In this document: positions 16,871 to 24,843 of the stretch, one piece after another
How positions within the stretch are numbered: position 1 is the stretch's first letter
Layout: each line of letters opens with the position of its first letter
Assembly: GCA_938021675.1 (NCBI GenBank)
Contig: CALIFY010000032.1
Location: forward strand, 31,702 to 95,701
Direction of reading: 5' to 3'
DNA length: 64,000 nt
Source: an uncultured Acidimicrobiales bacterium
Lineage (GTDB): Bacteria > Actinomycetota > Acidimicrobiia > Acidimicrobiales > SZUA-35
Position numbers and translations under genes: made by a program
The notes under the pieces: model-generated
What the model was told of the DNA's origin: nothing
Databases searched by the model: none
The model's input: the letters and a program-made list of their open reading frames with translations, nothing else

Positions 16871-17611
16871 GTGAGAACATTCCGCTATCAAGACATTGCC
16901 GACTCGCTCCGACAACAGATAGACGACGGCGAATTCGGCTCCGGCCAGCTTCTTCCTAGCGAAGCGACGCTGGTAGAAACCTATCGCGCCAGCAGGGTGA
17001 CGATCCGCAAGGCTCTTGAGCTGCTTCGCCATGAGGAGCTGGTCGAGTCACGGCAGGGGTTTGGATGGATGGTGGCGGCACAGCCGCTGACCCAATCGCT
17101 CGATCAGTTGGTCACGATCGAACAGCAACTGGCCCAGCGGGGCGTCGACTCGACTCGAGAGATCGTCGATTTCTCGTTCGTCGATGCGCCGCCGGCCGTG
17201 GCGCCGGTGCTCGGCCCGCAGGTCCTCGAGGTCCGGCGGGTCCATCGAGTAAACGGCCGGCCGTTCGCCAGGGTCATCGTGTGGTGCCGGGAAGACCTCG
17301 GGGCCGAACTCTCCCGGGCTCAGGTGGCCCAGTCCAGCTTCTACGATTTGGTTCCTGGCCCAAAACGAGCCAGTCAAACGATCGGCGCGGCGTTGATGTC
17401 GGAGCCGGACGCCGACCTGCTCAACATGCCGGTGCACAGTGCCACCCTGATCGTGAAGCGCACGACCTACGGTGATGGCTCCGGCGCCATCTTGATGTCC
17501 GAGCACGCCTTTCCCGGTCACCTCACCGAGTTCGTTGCCGAGTTAGCCGGTAGCGCCGACGATCTTGCCCCAACCGTCGGATTCCGGCTGGTTGGAGGCG
17601 CCGAAGCGTGA
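16871..17611 (+). CDS. GntR/HutC-family transcriptional regulator
   Basis: A 246-residue regulator. The N-terminal winged helix-turn-helix (about 1-66, ending in RQGFGWMV) carries the family pattern LPSEATLVETYRASRVTIRKAL. The C-terminal UTRA-type effector domain (about 85-240) normally binds a small molecule such as a sugar phosphate, urocanate or fatty acid. The start is a GTG at 16871 with no ribosome-binding site, consistent with an almost leaderless mRNA. Divergence from acn, and a motif shared with the gltA upstream region, make TCA-cycle control the simplest hypothesis; the effector is not deducible. The next gene on the strand (DUF3048 lipoprotein) starts about 50 bp after its stop. 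Confidence 0.9.
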   Translation: MRTFRYQDIADSLRQQIDDGEFGSGQLLPSEATLVETYRASRVTIRKALELLRHEELVESRQGFGWMVAAQPLTQSLDQLVTIEQQLAQRGVDSTREIVDFSFVDAPPAVAPVLGPQVLEVRRVHRVNGRPFARVIVWCREDLGAELSRAQVAQSSFYDLVPGPKRASQTIGAALMSEPDADLLNMPVHSATLIVKRTTYGDGSGAILMSEHAFPGHLTEFVAELAGSADDLAPTVGFRLVGGAEA

Positions 17612-17660
17612 AGTCACTTCCAACGCTCAGCTTCGACGAAACCCGGCCGACAGGACCGGC

Positions 17661-18899
17661 GTGGAAATGATCCCAATGACCCATCGCCTTCTTCGACTAC
17701 TCCTCGTTGCTGCGGTCCTTGCCGTCTCCGCCTGTGGCGGATCGGAGCCGACGGCCGAATTGGCGACCGAAACGACCGGGGACGAAGATCTGCCGTTCGC
17801 CGGCGATAGCACCGAAACGACGGCGACCGGGTCGGACGGAGCGACCACGGTGCCCCCGCCCGAGCCGGAAGCCGATACGACCCCGACGACCGATGGCAGC
17901 GGTCTGCCGCCGGTTACCACCGTGCCATCGAGCGCCGGTGGTGACCCCGAAGGCCTCTATCGCGGCGTCATCGGCCTGCTCACACCGGACGAACTGGTCA
18001 TACCGCCGAACGGCGATCCGCCGTCCTTGCCGGCCGACGTGTTGCCTCTTACGGGGCAGTCGGGTCAGGTTCCGAACCGGCCCGCCGCGGCGGTCAAAAT
18101 CGACAATACGAGCGCCGCAGTTCCCCAGTACGGCCTGCAGGCAGCCGATCTGGTGATCGAAGAGGAGGTTGAAGGGGGAGCGACCCGCCTGATGGCGGTC
18201 TTCCATTCGACCCCGTCGATCGTCGGGCCGGTCCGCTCCGGCCGCACGACCGATATCTCGGTCATCGGCGGGCTCGGTTCTCCGCTACTGATGTATTCCG
18301 GGGCCAACGACGTCACCGAGGGCATCATCCGGGCCCAGCCATTTATCCAGAATCGCAACTCAGGTAGCTCATCGGGATATTGGCGAGATGAGAATCGTCG
18401 GGCGCCGTCCAACATGCTAAGCGACACCGCGCCCCACTGGGAGTCGGCGACCGGTGGTCCGCCGCCGGCCCAGTTCGCCTATCGCGATGCCGGCGCCCCG
18501 GTTCAGGGGACCCCGACCGAGCAGGCGACGATCACCTACCCGGCATCCTCGGCCGAGTGGCGATGGGAAGATGACCGTTGGAAGCGATGGCAACGGGGAG
18601 CGACCCACCAGGTGCAATCCGGCGCCCAGGTAGATGCCGCCAACGTGGTCGTCGTCGAGGTCGATCGAGTCGACACGGGGCTGGTCGATTCATCCGGCGG
18701 CGTCGTTCCCGAGTTTGTCTTCGTCGGTTCGGGCGCCGCGTCGGTTTTCACCGCCGGTCACCGTATCGACGGGACATGGACTCGCTCGACCCTGACCAGT
18801 GTCGCCACCTTTACCACCGCAGACGGTGAGCAGATCGAGCTGACGCCGGGTCGCACCTGGATCCAGGTCGTGTCTCGCGGTTCGGGCGCCCTTGGGTAG
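17661..18899 (+). CDS. DUF3048 (YerB-like) lipoprotein, copy 1
   Basis: A secreted lipoprotein of about 412 residues. A short positively charged and hydrophobic leader ends in the lipobox AVSACGG, with lipidated Cys at about 25. A Thr/Pro/acid-rich linker of about 85 residues follows. The DUF3048 domain then shows characteristic blocks: RPAAAVKIDNTSAAVPQYG, ADLVIEEEVEGGATRLMAVF, VGPVRSGRTTDI and a C-terminal Trp/Asp-rich beta part. The family is named from Bacillus YerB and its biochemical role is unknown. The GTG at 17661 with AGGA just upstream is preferred; ATG 17667 and 17676 are possible. The frame is open from 17565 inside gntR, but that would spoil the leader. A clear paralogue follows at 18995. 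Confidence 0.88.
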   Translation: MEMIPMTHRLLRLLLVAAVLAVSACGGSEPTAELATETTGDEDLPFAGDSTETTATGSDGATTVPPPEPEADTTPTTDGSGLPPVTTVPSSAGGDPEGLYRGVIGLLTPDELVIPPNGDPPSLPADVLPLTGQSGQVPNRPAAAVKIDNTSAAVPQYGLQAADLVIEEEVEGGATRLMAVFHSTPSIVGPVRSGRTTDISVIGGLGSPLLMYSGANDVTEGIIRAQPFIQNRNSGSSSGYWRDENRRAPSNMLSDTAPHWESATGGPPPAQFAYRDAGAPVQGTPTEQATITYPASSAEWRWEDDRWKRWQRGATHQVQSGAQVDAANVVVVEVDRVDTGLVDSSGGVVPEFVFVGSGAASVFTAGHRIDGTWTRSTLTSVATFTTADGEQIELTPGRTWIQVVSRGSGALG

Positions 18900-18994
18900 G
18901 TGTGGGATGGTGATTCTCGCCGACCGATCGCCGAGTCATAATTCGGTGCTGCCAGGTCCTTAACCGGTGGGCTCGTCAGCCGACGGAGACAGCG

Positions 18995-20338
18995 ATGCTG
19001 TTCCGTCTTGCCTCCGCCTTTTCCGCCGCTTTGCTCGTTTGTACCGCCTGCGCCTCGTCGGACGGCGAGTCGAAGACGGCCGAAGTGAACGCCGACAAAG
19101 CCACCGCGACGACCGATGCCGCAACGACGACAGTCGATCGGTCGGCGGTGCTCACCATCGACGAACTAGCTCCTGAGGAGCTGGCCTTTATCGCCGGTGA
19201 GTTCGAGGGTCGACCATTGAGGCCGACCACGACAACGACGACCAGAGCCGCAACCACCGCCACCGCGCCGGCGACATCGGGTGCAGCTGCAACGACCTCA
19301 ACCGCTACGACCGGCGCGGCGGCGGTAAGCACCGGTGGTGGCGGTTCTCCGGTGACCACAACGCCAGGTGGTGGCGGGGGAGTCGACCCGGCAATCTATG
19401 TCGGCGTGCTCGGTCGCCTCGGCCGAGACGAGCTCTACTACGATCCGGGCCGTGCCTTACCAACCCATCCGGCGGTTCCCGGCGTGCTGCCGTTGACCGG
19501 CGTGCCCGGAGAGGTCCCGAACCGGCCGGCGGCGGTGGTCAAGATCGACAACGGGAGCAGAGCCCGCCCACATTCCGGTCTGAACGCCGCCGATATTGTT
19601 GTCGAAGAAGAGGTAGAGGGAGGGATCACCCGGTTCGCCGCCGTGTTCCACAGCACGTCGAGTGTCGTCGGTCCGATCCGTTCGGCCCGAACCACCGACA
19701 TCGGAATCATCAACGGCTTTGGTTCGCCGTTGCTCCTCTATTCTGGTGCCAACGAGCTGACCGATTCTCTCATTCGAGCTCAGCCGACGGTGCAGAACCG
19801 AAACGCCGGGACGTCATCTGGCTTTTGGCGAAGCTCATCTCGTCGGGCGCCCTCGAACCTCTATAGCGACACCGCCCCACACTGGGCATCGGCCACCGGC
19901 GGCCCGCCGCCGCCACAGTTTTCTTTCCGACCGGCCGGTGCTCCCGCAGCCGGGAGCGAGGTCGGCTCGTTCTCGGTCGTATACCGGGCATCGACCGCCG
20001 GTTGGACCTGGGACGGCTCGGCGTGGCTTCGAAGCCAGGGCGGCCGGGCTCACATGACCGACGGACACCAAGTGTCGGCAGCAAACGTCGTCGTCGCCGA
20101 AGTAGAAGTTGTCGATACCGGCATGGTCGATAGCTCCGGAAGTACGGTTCCCGAATTCGTGTTCGTCGGGACCGGTCGGGTGACCGTGTATAGCGGTGGC
20201 CGCAAGATCGGTGGTACGTGGATCCGCCCGACGTTGGCCAGTGTCGTGACCTTGATGACCGACGAGGGTGCGACCATAGAACTGGGCCAAGGGCGAACCT
20301 GGATCGAACTCGTCCGTCCAGGCCACAGCCCCGGTTGA
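18995..20338 (+). CDS. DUF3048 (YerB-like) lipoprotein, copy 2
   Basis: A 447-residue paralogue of the preceding gene. The leader ends in the lipobox VCTACASS (Cys at 19). A longer Thr/Ala-rich linker ends in a Gly-rich run, and the DUF3048 domain closely follows copy 1: RPAAVVKIDNGSRARPHSG, ADIVVEEEVEGGITRFAAVF, VGPIRSARTTDI, YSGANELTDSLIRAQP. The ATG at 18995 has GGAGA 6 nt upstream. Similarity is high in the domain but lost in the linker, consistent with an old tandem duplication. It ends 2 bp from the convergent nitroreductase gene. The function is unknown; the protein should be anchored to the outer face of the membrane. Confidence 0.88.
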   Translation: MLFRLASAFSAALLVCTACASSDGESKTAEVNADKATATTDAATTTVDRSAVLTIDELAPEELAFIAGEFEGRPLRPTTTTTTRAATTATAPATSGAAATTSTATTGAAAVSTGGGGSPVTTTPGGGGGVDPAIYVGVLGRLGRDELYYDPGRALPTHPAVPGVLPLTGVPGEVPNRPAAVVKIDNGSRARPHSGLNAADIVVEEEVEGGITRFAAVFHSTSSVVGPIRSARTTDIGIINGFGSPLLLYSGANELTDSLIRAQPTVQNRNAGTSSGFWRSSSRRAPSNLYSDTAPHWASATGGPPPPQFSFRPAGAPAAGSEVGSFSVVYRASTAGWTWDGSAWLRSQGGRAHMTDGHQVSAANVVVAEVEVVDTGMVDSSGSTVPEFVFVGTGRVTVYSGGRKIGGTWIRPTLASVVTLMTDEGATIELGQGRTWIELVRPGHSPG

Positions 20339-20340
20339 CC

Positions 20341-21000
20341 TTAGGCGTCCCTGTTTCCCCAGGTGTCCCAATGGGTCAGCTGGGACGCTGGTAGGCGAGA
20401 GGCCAGCTTGAAATCGGTGCCCTTCGTGTACGCCACGGGAAACAACCCAGCCTGGGTGTAGGTGTCAAAGGGGATTCCGAGCAGTTCGGCCGTCGCCTCT
20501 TCATCGGGGAGGTGCAGGGTTGTCCATGCCGAGCCGAGGCTACGTTCCCGGAGGGCGAGCATGAAACTCCACACCGCGGGCAGAATCGAACCCCACACAC
20601 TGGCCTGCATGAACGATACGGTCTCCGGTCCCATCCGGCCCTCAATCATCGGAATCACCAGATACGGGGCTCGATGAAAGTTCTCGGCCAGATGGCCAGC
20701 GGACGTTCGGACCCGGTCCTGTCGAAGACTGCGGACGTCGTCTTGGCCGTACTCGGCACCCGGTTGACTCGCGTACCAGTCGAAGTTCTTTCGGTATAGC
20801 TCGGCGACGGCCGCCTTCTTCTCGGCGTCCTCGATCACCATCCACTGCCAGCCTTGACGATTCGATCCGGTCGGTGCTTGCTGGGCGATGTCGATGCATT
20901 CGAGAATGACCGAACGCTCGACCGGTCGATCGAAATCGAGCCGCTTGCGGACCGATCGGGTGGTGGTCAATACCTCGTCGGCCGACAGGTTGAGATTCAT
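20341..21000 (-). CDS. Nitroreductase-family FMN oxidoreductase
   Basis: A 219-residue flavin enzyme of the nitroreductase superfamily. The N-terminal TTRSVRKRLDFDRPV and PTGSNRQGWQWMVI segments correspond to the FMN phosphate-binding Arg/Ser region, and LGSAWTTLHLP to the C-terminal FMN loop. Members use NAD(P)H to reduce nitro compounds, quinones or other acceptors; the substrate is not deducible. The ATG at 21000 has AAAGGA 6 nt upstream. It is divergent from a lipoprotein gene and convergent with DUF3048 copy 2. Confidence 0.9.
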   Translation of the reverse strand: MNLNLSADEVLTTTRSVRKRLDFDRPVERSVILECIDIAQQAPTGSNRQGWQWMVIEDAEKKAAVAELYRKNFDWYASQPGAEYGQDDVRSLRQDRVRTSAGHLAENFHRAPYLVIPMIEGRMGPETVSFMQASVWGSILPAVWSFMLALRERSLGSAWTTLHLPDEEATAELLGIPFDTYTQAGLFPVAYTKGTDFKLASRLPASQLTHWDTWGNRDA

Positions 21001-21153
21001 GAACGTCCTTTCTCGGTGGGTGGTGTGGCGCCGCCCCCGAAGTATGTGGTTTGCACACCGTGGCCGACCGTTGGCCGATGGTCAATTCGGAGAACCGCCG
21101 GTTCCTTCGCCCGGAACACTTTCGGGGGAACAGCGGCGGCCGACTGGTCACCG

Positions 21154-21735
21154 ATGGTAACTCACGTCGCTACCCGGCCCCTCGTTCGCCGTCGCCACGG
21201 CGTCACGACCGCGGCGCGTCTGCCGGTGTTGTTTCTCGCCCTAATGCTGCTGTCGTCCAGCTGCTCAACAGATGGATCGGCTCCGCCGACCGAGTCGGCC
21301 AAGGATCGGACGGCGTCGGATTTGGCCGACCTCGATGTCGAGCCGGGGGTGTCTGAATGCGTCATTCGCTTGGCTGGTGGTCAGCTCGACGATCCGGCGG
21401 CCGAGCCGCTCGGATCTGCAGCTCTCGGTGAGCTGGTCGAGACCTGTGTCGACCTCGGGACGGCCAGCGACGCCGCCGCTGCGGCCGACTCAGCCTCGGA
21501 CCAGACCGTTGACCCCTCCCGATCTTCGCCACCACCGGCGGGGCCGCACACCAATGGTGACGACCCCGAACTCGATCGGTTGTGGTCACGATGTGAGTCG
21601 GGCAGTGGCGCGGCCTGCGATGAACTGTTCGAACAGGCACCGGTGGCCAGCGATTACGAGAGGTTTGGGCTTACCTGCGGCAGCCGTGAACTCGTCCTCC
21701 ATTGCGCAGAACTCGACGGTGCGGAGGACAGCTAG
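21154..21735 (+). CDS. Lipoprotein with C-terminal Cys/Gly/Asp domain
   Basis: A protein of about 193 residues from the ATG at 21154. The leader has an Arg-rich start (RPLVRRRHG), a hydrophobic core and the lipobox LSSSCST. The frame is open upstream to 20854, but that part overlaps the nitroreductase start on the other strand and would bury the leader. A disordered Asp/Ser/Pro region leads to a C-terminal module with pattern DPELDRLWSRC.SG.GAACDELF...P..S.YE.FG.TCG. This LW..C..G...ACD.L....P..S.YE.FG.TC module is common in actinobacterial exported and membrane proteins, with function unknown to me. Cys residues in it may be disulphide-bonded. Confidence 0.75.
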   Translation: MVTHVATRPLVRRRHGVTTAARLPVLFLALMLLSSSCSTDGSAPPTESAKDRTASDLADLDVEPGVSECVIRLAGGQLDDPAAEPLGSAALGELVETCVDLGTASDAAAAADSASDQTVDPSRSSPPPAGPHTNGDDPELDRLWSRCESGSGAACDELFEQAPVASDYERFGLTCGSRELVLHCAELDGAEDS

Positions 21736-21767
21736 CCAAGTTCAGCGCATTGGTCGGCGACCGGGCG

Positions 21768-22880
21768 TCACGGTGAGATGATGGCCGTGCCTGGCGCCAG
21801 ATCGGTGTGTACTTCCACCGTCGCGCCTGAGGTGACCCCGATGGTTACCGGCACGAACTCGGTCGTGTCGGGACCGGTAACCACCTCGAGTGCATAGTCG
21901 CCGCTGTCGAGCCTGGTCAGGGCGGCGGCCGGCACAGTAGCTACGTCGGTGCCGATCGGTACCGGCCAGGTCACGGCTACCGGTATCGATTCGCCGTCGG
22001 GTAGCACCACATCATCTTGGCCGTCTTCATCATCTTCATCATCTTGGTCGTCTTCGAATTCGAGCACTGCTGTCGCCAGCTGTGATCCTTCCGCTACCAC
22101 GGCTAGATCGGTTACAACGGCTGATATCTCCGTTCGGTCTGGCAATCGAGCCGAGACCTCCGTGCCGATGTTTACGGTGTCGACGTCGGCCGGGGCCACG
22201 TCGAACGACAGCTGGCGTCCCGAGGCCGACACGACGACCGTCTCGGTCGGGCTGGTTCCGGCGACCGAATCGCCGACTCCAGCTAACGTCGACGTGACCA
22301 GGCCAGCCTCATCGATAAACACCACAGACCCCAGCTCGGCGACGCCCGTCTCAGGCCGACCGATGTCGGCCTGCCATAGGGAGACGACCTCTGCGGTATA
22401 GGACGTGTAGGTCTCGTCGGTGGTCAGCAGTCCGTTCGGATCGTAGCCAAGCTCGACAAGCGCCAGTTCCAGCTGGGCAACATCGGCCCCGACATCATCA
22501 ACGGTCATCGATCGCCACGCCGGCTGCTCACCGAATAAGGCGACGGTTGGTTCCCCATCTACCTCGAACACCACATCACCGGACGACAAGGTGTCGCCCT
22601 GTTCGACGATCGATGTGATCGTGCCAGCCTCCGACCCGCCGGCGATTGCCGTGGCTGAGCGGGTGTACTGCAGTACTCCATCGGCCTCGACCGTCCGTTC
22701 CAACGAGGTCACGGCGATCTCGGTCTGGTCGCGGGAGACGGGCCCCTCCGCTACCCGTTCATCATCGCTGACGAACCAGCGCAGCGGATTCCACACCACC
22801 AACGCCGCGGTGACCGTCACCGCGGCCACAAACAGAAGCAATCGGTTCAGCACTCGTCCTACCATCCTCACTCGCCGCAT
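21768..22880 (-). CDS. HlyD/MFP-type adaptor with peptidoglycan-binding domain (second of two)
   Basis: A periplasmic-adaptor-like protein of about 370 residues with one N-terminal membrane anchor (LNRLLLFVAAVTVTAALVV). Two half-motifs of a biotinyl/lipoyl-like hairpin domain flank an inserted peptidoglycan-binding PG_binding_1 domain (VGADVAQLELALVELGYDPNG...). The C-terminal beta-barrel domain carries an extreme acidic run of about 17 residues, mostly Asp and Glu, encoded near 22010-22060. The start is the ATG at 22878-22880, which overlaps the permease stop as TGATG; the frame is open upstream to 23015 but without need. It is the last gene of the five-gene export operon. It probably links the permease to the cell wall. 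Confidence 0.85.
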   Translation of the reverse strand: MRRVRMVGRVLNRLLLFVAAVTVTAALVVWNPLRWFVSDDERVAEGPVSRDQTEIAVTSLERTVEADGVLQYTRSATAIAGGSEAGTITSIVEQGDTLSSGDVVFEVDGEPTVALFGEQPAWRSMTVDDVGADVAQLELALVELGYDPNGLLTTDETYTSYTAEVVSLWQADIGRPETGVAELGSVVFIDEAGLVTSTLAGVGDSVAGTSPTETVVVSASGRQLSFDVAPADVDTVNIGTEVSARLPDRTEISAVVTDLAVVAEGSQLATAVLEFEDDQDDEDDEDGQDDVVLPDGESIPVAVTWPVPIGTDVATVPAAALTRLDSGDYALEVVTGPDTTEFVPVTIGVTSGATVEVHTDLAPGTAIISP

Positions 22881-24103
22881 CACGCCGCTCGCAGTGCTTC
22901 GGTCGGGGCCATGCGGGCCGCCCGCATCGCCGGGTAGAGGCCGGCAATGGCTCCGATCACCAATGCAGACACCAGCCCGCCGACCATGGCCAGTGGTGGT
23001 ACCACCACGTCCCACCCCTGAGTGCCGGCATAACCTGCGGTCACCGCGACCCCCAATGCCACCCCGGCCAATCCGCCAAGAGCGGACAGTAAAAGGGCTT
23101 CGGTCAGAAACTGGTGCCGTATGTGAGCTCGGGTCGCTCCCATGGCCCGACGGAGCCCGATTTCGTTGCGACGCTCGATCACTGCGATCACCATCACATT
23201 GGCGATGCCGACCCCGCCGACCAGAAGCGACACGGCGCCCAGTCCGAGGAAGAGATTGGTGAACGCCGATTCGGTAGCATCCTGGGCTTCGAGGAGTTCC
23301 GACGGTCGGGAGATCGAGACCTCGTCAGGACTCTGCGGATCGACGGTGGTACCGAGTACCGCTCGGACCGCGTCGATTTGGTCGGGGTTGGTCCGTAAAT
23401 ACAACGCCGACGAACTCAGATCGCTTTCAAAGAGTTCCTCAGCGATCGGTTTACCGATCAGGGCTCCACGGTCGAGGTCGGCGGCGAGGGGAAAGGCTTC
23501 CAGCACGCCGATGACGGTGAACCATTCCCCACCGATCAGGATCATGGCCCCTTGACTAACCTCCACGATGCCGAGACGTTCCGCCGTCACGGCCCCGAGC
23601 ACCACGGTCGGTGTCTGGGCGGTGGCCTCGTTCAGCCACGATCCGACGGCCACCTCACCGTTGAGTGTGGCCAGCAGGTCGAGGTCGGCGGCCATGGCTG
23701 TGACGCCCCCGGTCTCGTTCTCGTTGACCAGGTCGTTTCGGAGAACCGCCGACTCCAGCTGGACGACATCGGCTACCCGTTCCACCGGCCCAACCCGCGA
23801 CACTGTTGCTACAGCGTCAGCCGGGAGGGCGCCATCCCCGCCCCCGAAGCCGCCGCTTGGGGTAACCGTCAGAAGATTGGTGCCGAGGGCCGCTATTTGC
23901 GCTTGAAGATCAGCCCGGCTCGACTCGGAGATTCCCAACACTCCGACCATGGCCGCGATGCCGATGGTGATGCCGAGAGCAGACAACGCGGTGCGGGTCA
24001 CCCGGGTTCGAAGACCTGATGAGCCGACGCTGAACACGTCGGAGATCCGGAGTCGGCTCGGCGTCAACCGCCGACCCGATACGGCAGGGGTGGGTGTGGT
24101 CAT
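22880..24103 (-). CDS. MacB/FtsX-type ABC transporter permease
   Basis: A 407-residue membrane protein of the MacB/LolE/FtsX type. It has one N-terminal membrane helix (about 36-58, RTALSALGITIGIAAMVGVL), a large extracytoplasmic MacB_PCD domain (about 60-270) and three C-terminal helices (about 285-310, 335-355, 370-395) ending in the typical ARMAPTEALRA. Such permeases work with a cytoplasmic ATPase by moving force across the membrane to drive export of peptides, lipids or antibiotics. Its start overlaps the ATPase stop by 4 bp (ATGA) and its stop overlaps the next adaptor start, so the genes are translationally coupled. The cargo is unknown. Confidence 0.93.
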   Translation of the reverse strand: MTTPTPAVSGRRLTPSRLRISDVFSVGSSGLRTRVTRTALSALGITIGIAAMVGVLGISESSRADLQAQIAALGTNLLTVTPSGGFGGGDGALPADAVATVSRVGPVERVADVVQLESAVLRNDLVNENETGGVTAMAADLDLLATLNGEVAVGSWLNEATAQTPTVVLGAVTAERLGIVEVSQGAMILIGGEWFTVIGVLEAFPLAADLDRGALIGKPIAEELFESDLSSSALYLRTNPDQIDAVRAVLGTTVDPQSPDEVSISRPSELLEAQDATESAFTNLFLGLGAVSLLVGGVGIANVMVIAVIERRNEIGLRRAMGATRAHIRHQFLTEALLLSALGGLAGVALGVAVTAGYAGTQGWDVVVPPLAMVGGLVSALVIGAIAGLYPAMRAARMAPTEALRAA

Positions 24104-24843
24104 GTCGTCACCACGCTGTCGTGTCCGACGGTAGCCGTCCTGGAGATCGGTTGGTCCGACCGCCGGACGTCATGTTCGATGCGGCCATCGCGCACGGCGA
24201 TTTGGCGGGGGAGAGCGTTGGCCACATCCACGTCGTGGGTGATGACGACGATGGTCGACCCGGCGCGGTGTAGCTGGTGTATAAGTTCGAGGATGGCCTC
24301 GCTCGACGTCGAGTCGAGGTTCCCGGTTGGCTCATCGGCCAACACGATCGCCGGCTTGTGGACGATGGCCCGGGCGATGGCTACCCGCTGACGCTCACCA
24401 CCTGATAGTTGGTTCGGTTGGTGTGTTAGCCGATGCCCCAAACCGACCGAAACCAGTGCTTCGGCAGCTGAATAGCGGCGGGTGCGCTTCGGCACTCCGG
24501 CGTATAGCAACCCGTTTGCGACGTTGTCGAGAGCGGTCATTCCGTCGATCAGGAAGAACTGCTGGAACACGAAACCTATGAGTTGGGATCGCACCGCCGA
24601 CAGCTTTCGGTCACCGAGTGACGACACCTCTTGCCCATCGATCGACACCCGGCCCGAGGTGGGGCGATCGAGGGTACCCATCACATGGAGCATGGTGGAT
24701 TTGCCGGAACCGGAGGGGCCGACGATGGCCGCAAGCTCCCCTTGTTCGATGGTCAGCGACACTCCGTCGAGCGCTCGTACCGGTGGTGTTCCCGCATACT
24801 CCTTGACGGCGTCTGTCAGCTCTAGGGCTTTTCTTGGGCTCAC
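24100..24843 (-). CDS. MacB/LolD-type ABC transporter ATPase
   Basis: A 247-residue ATPase with Walker A GPSGSGKST (about 42-50), signature LSGGERQRVAIARA, Walker B IVLADEPTGNLD and the switch His in VVITHD. Sequence and length fit the LolD/MacB subfamily that pairs with FtsX-like permeases. It overlaps both neighbours by ATGA: the upstream adaptor (stop at 24840) and the downstream permease (start at 24103). Confidence 0.95.
   Translation of the reverse strand: MSPRKALELTDAVKEYAGTPPVRALDGVSLTIEQGELAAIVGPSGSGKSTMLHVMGTLDRPTSGRVSIDGQEVSSLGDRKLSAVRSQLIGFVFQQFFLIDGMTALDNVANGLLYAGVPKRTRRYSAAEALVSVGLGHRLTHQPNQLSGGERQRVAIARAIVHKPAIVLADEPTGNLDSTSSEAILELIHQLHRAGSTIVVITHDVDVANALPRQIAVRDGRIEHDVRRSDQPISRTATVGHDSVVTT

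Noticed and set aside
20854..21153. N-terminal extension of the lipoprotein frame
   Set aside because: It would overlap the nitroreductase 5' end on the other strand and hide the lipoprotein signal peptide in the middle of the protein.
22030..22060. Short ATC/TTC repeat considered as a CRISPR-like or regulatory repeat
   Set aside because: It has no spacers and is explained by the Asp/Glu run of the adaptor protein.
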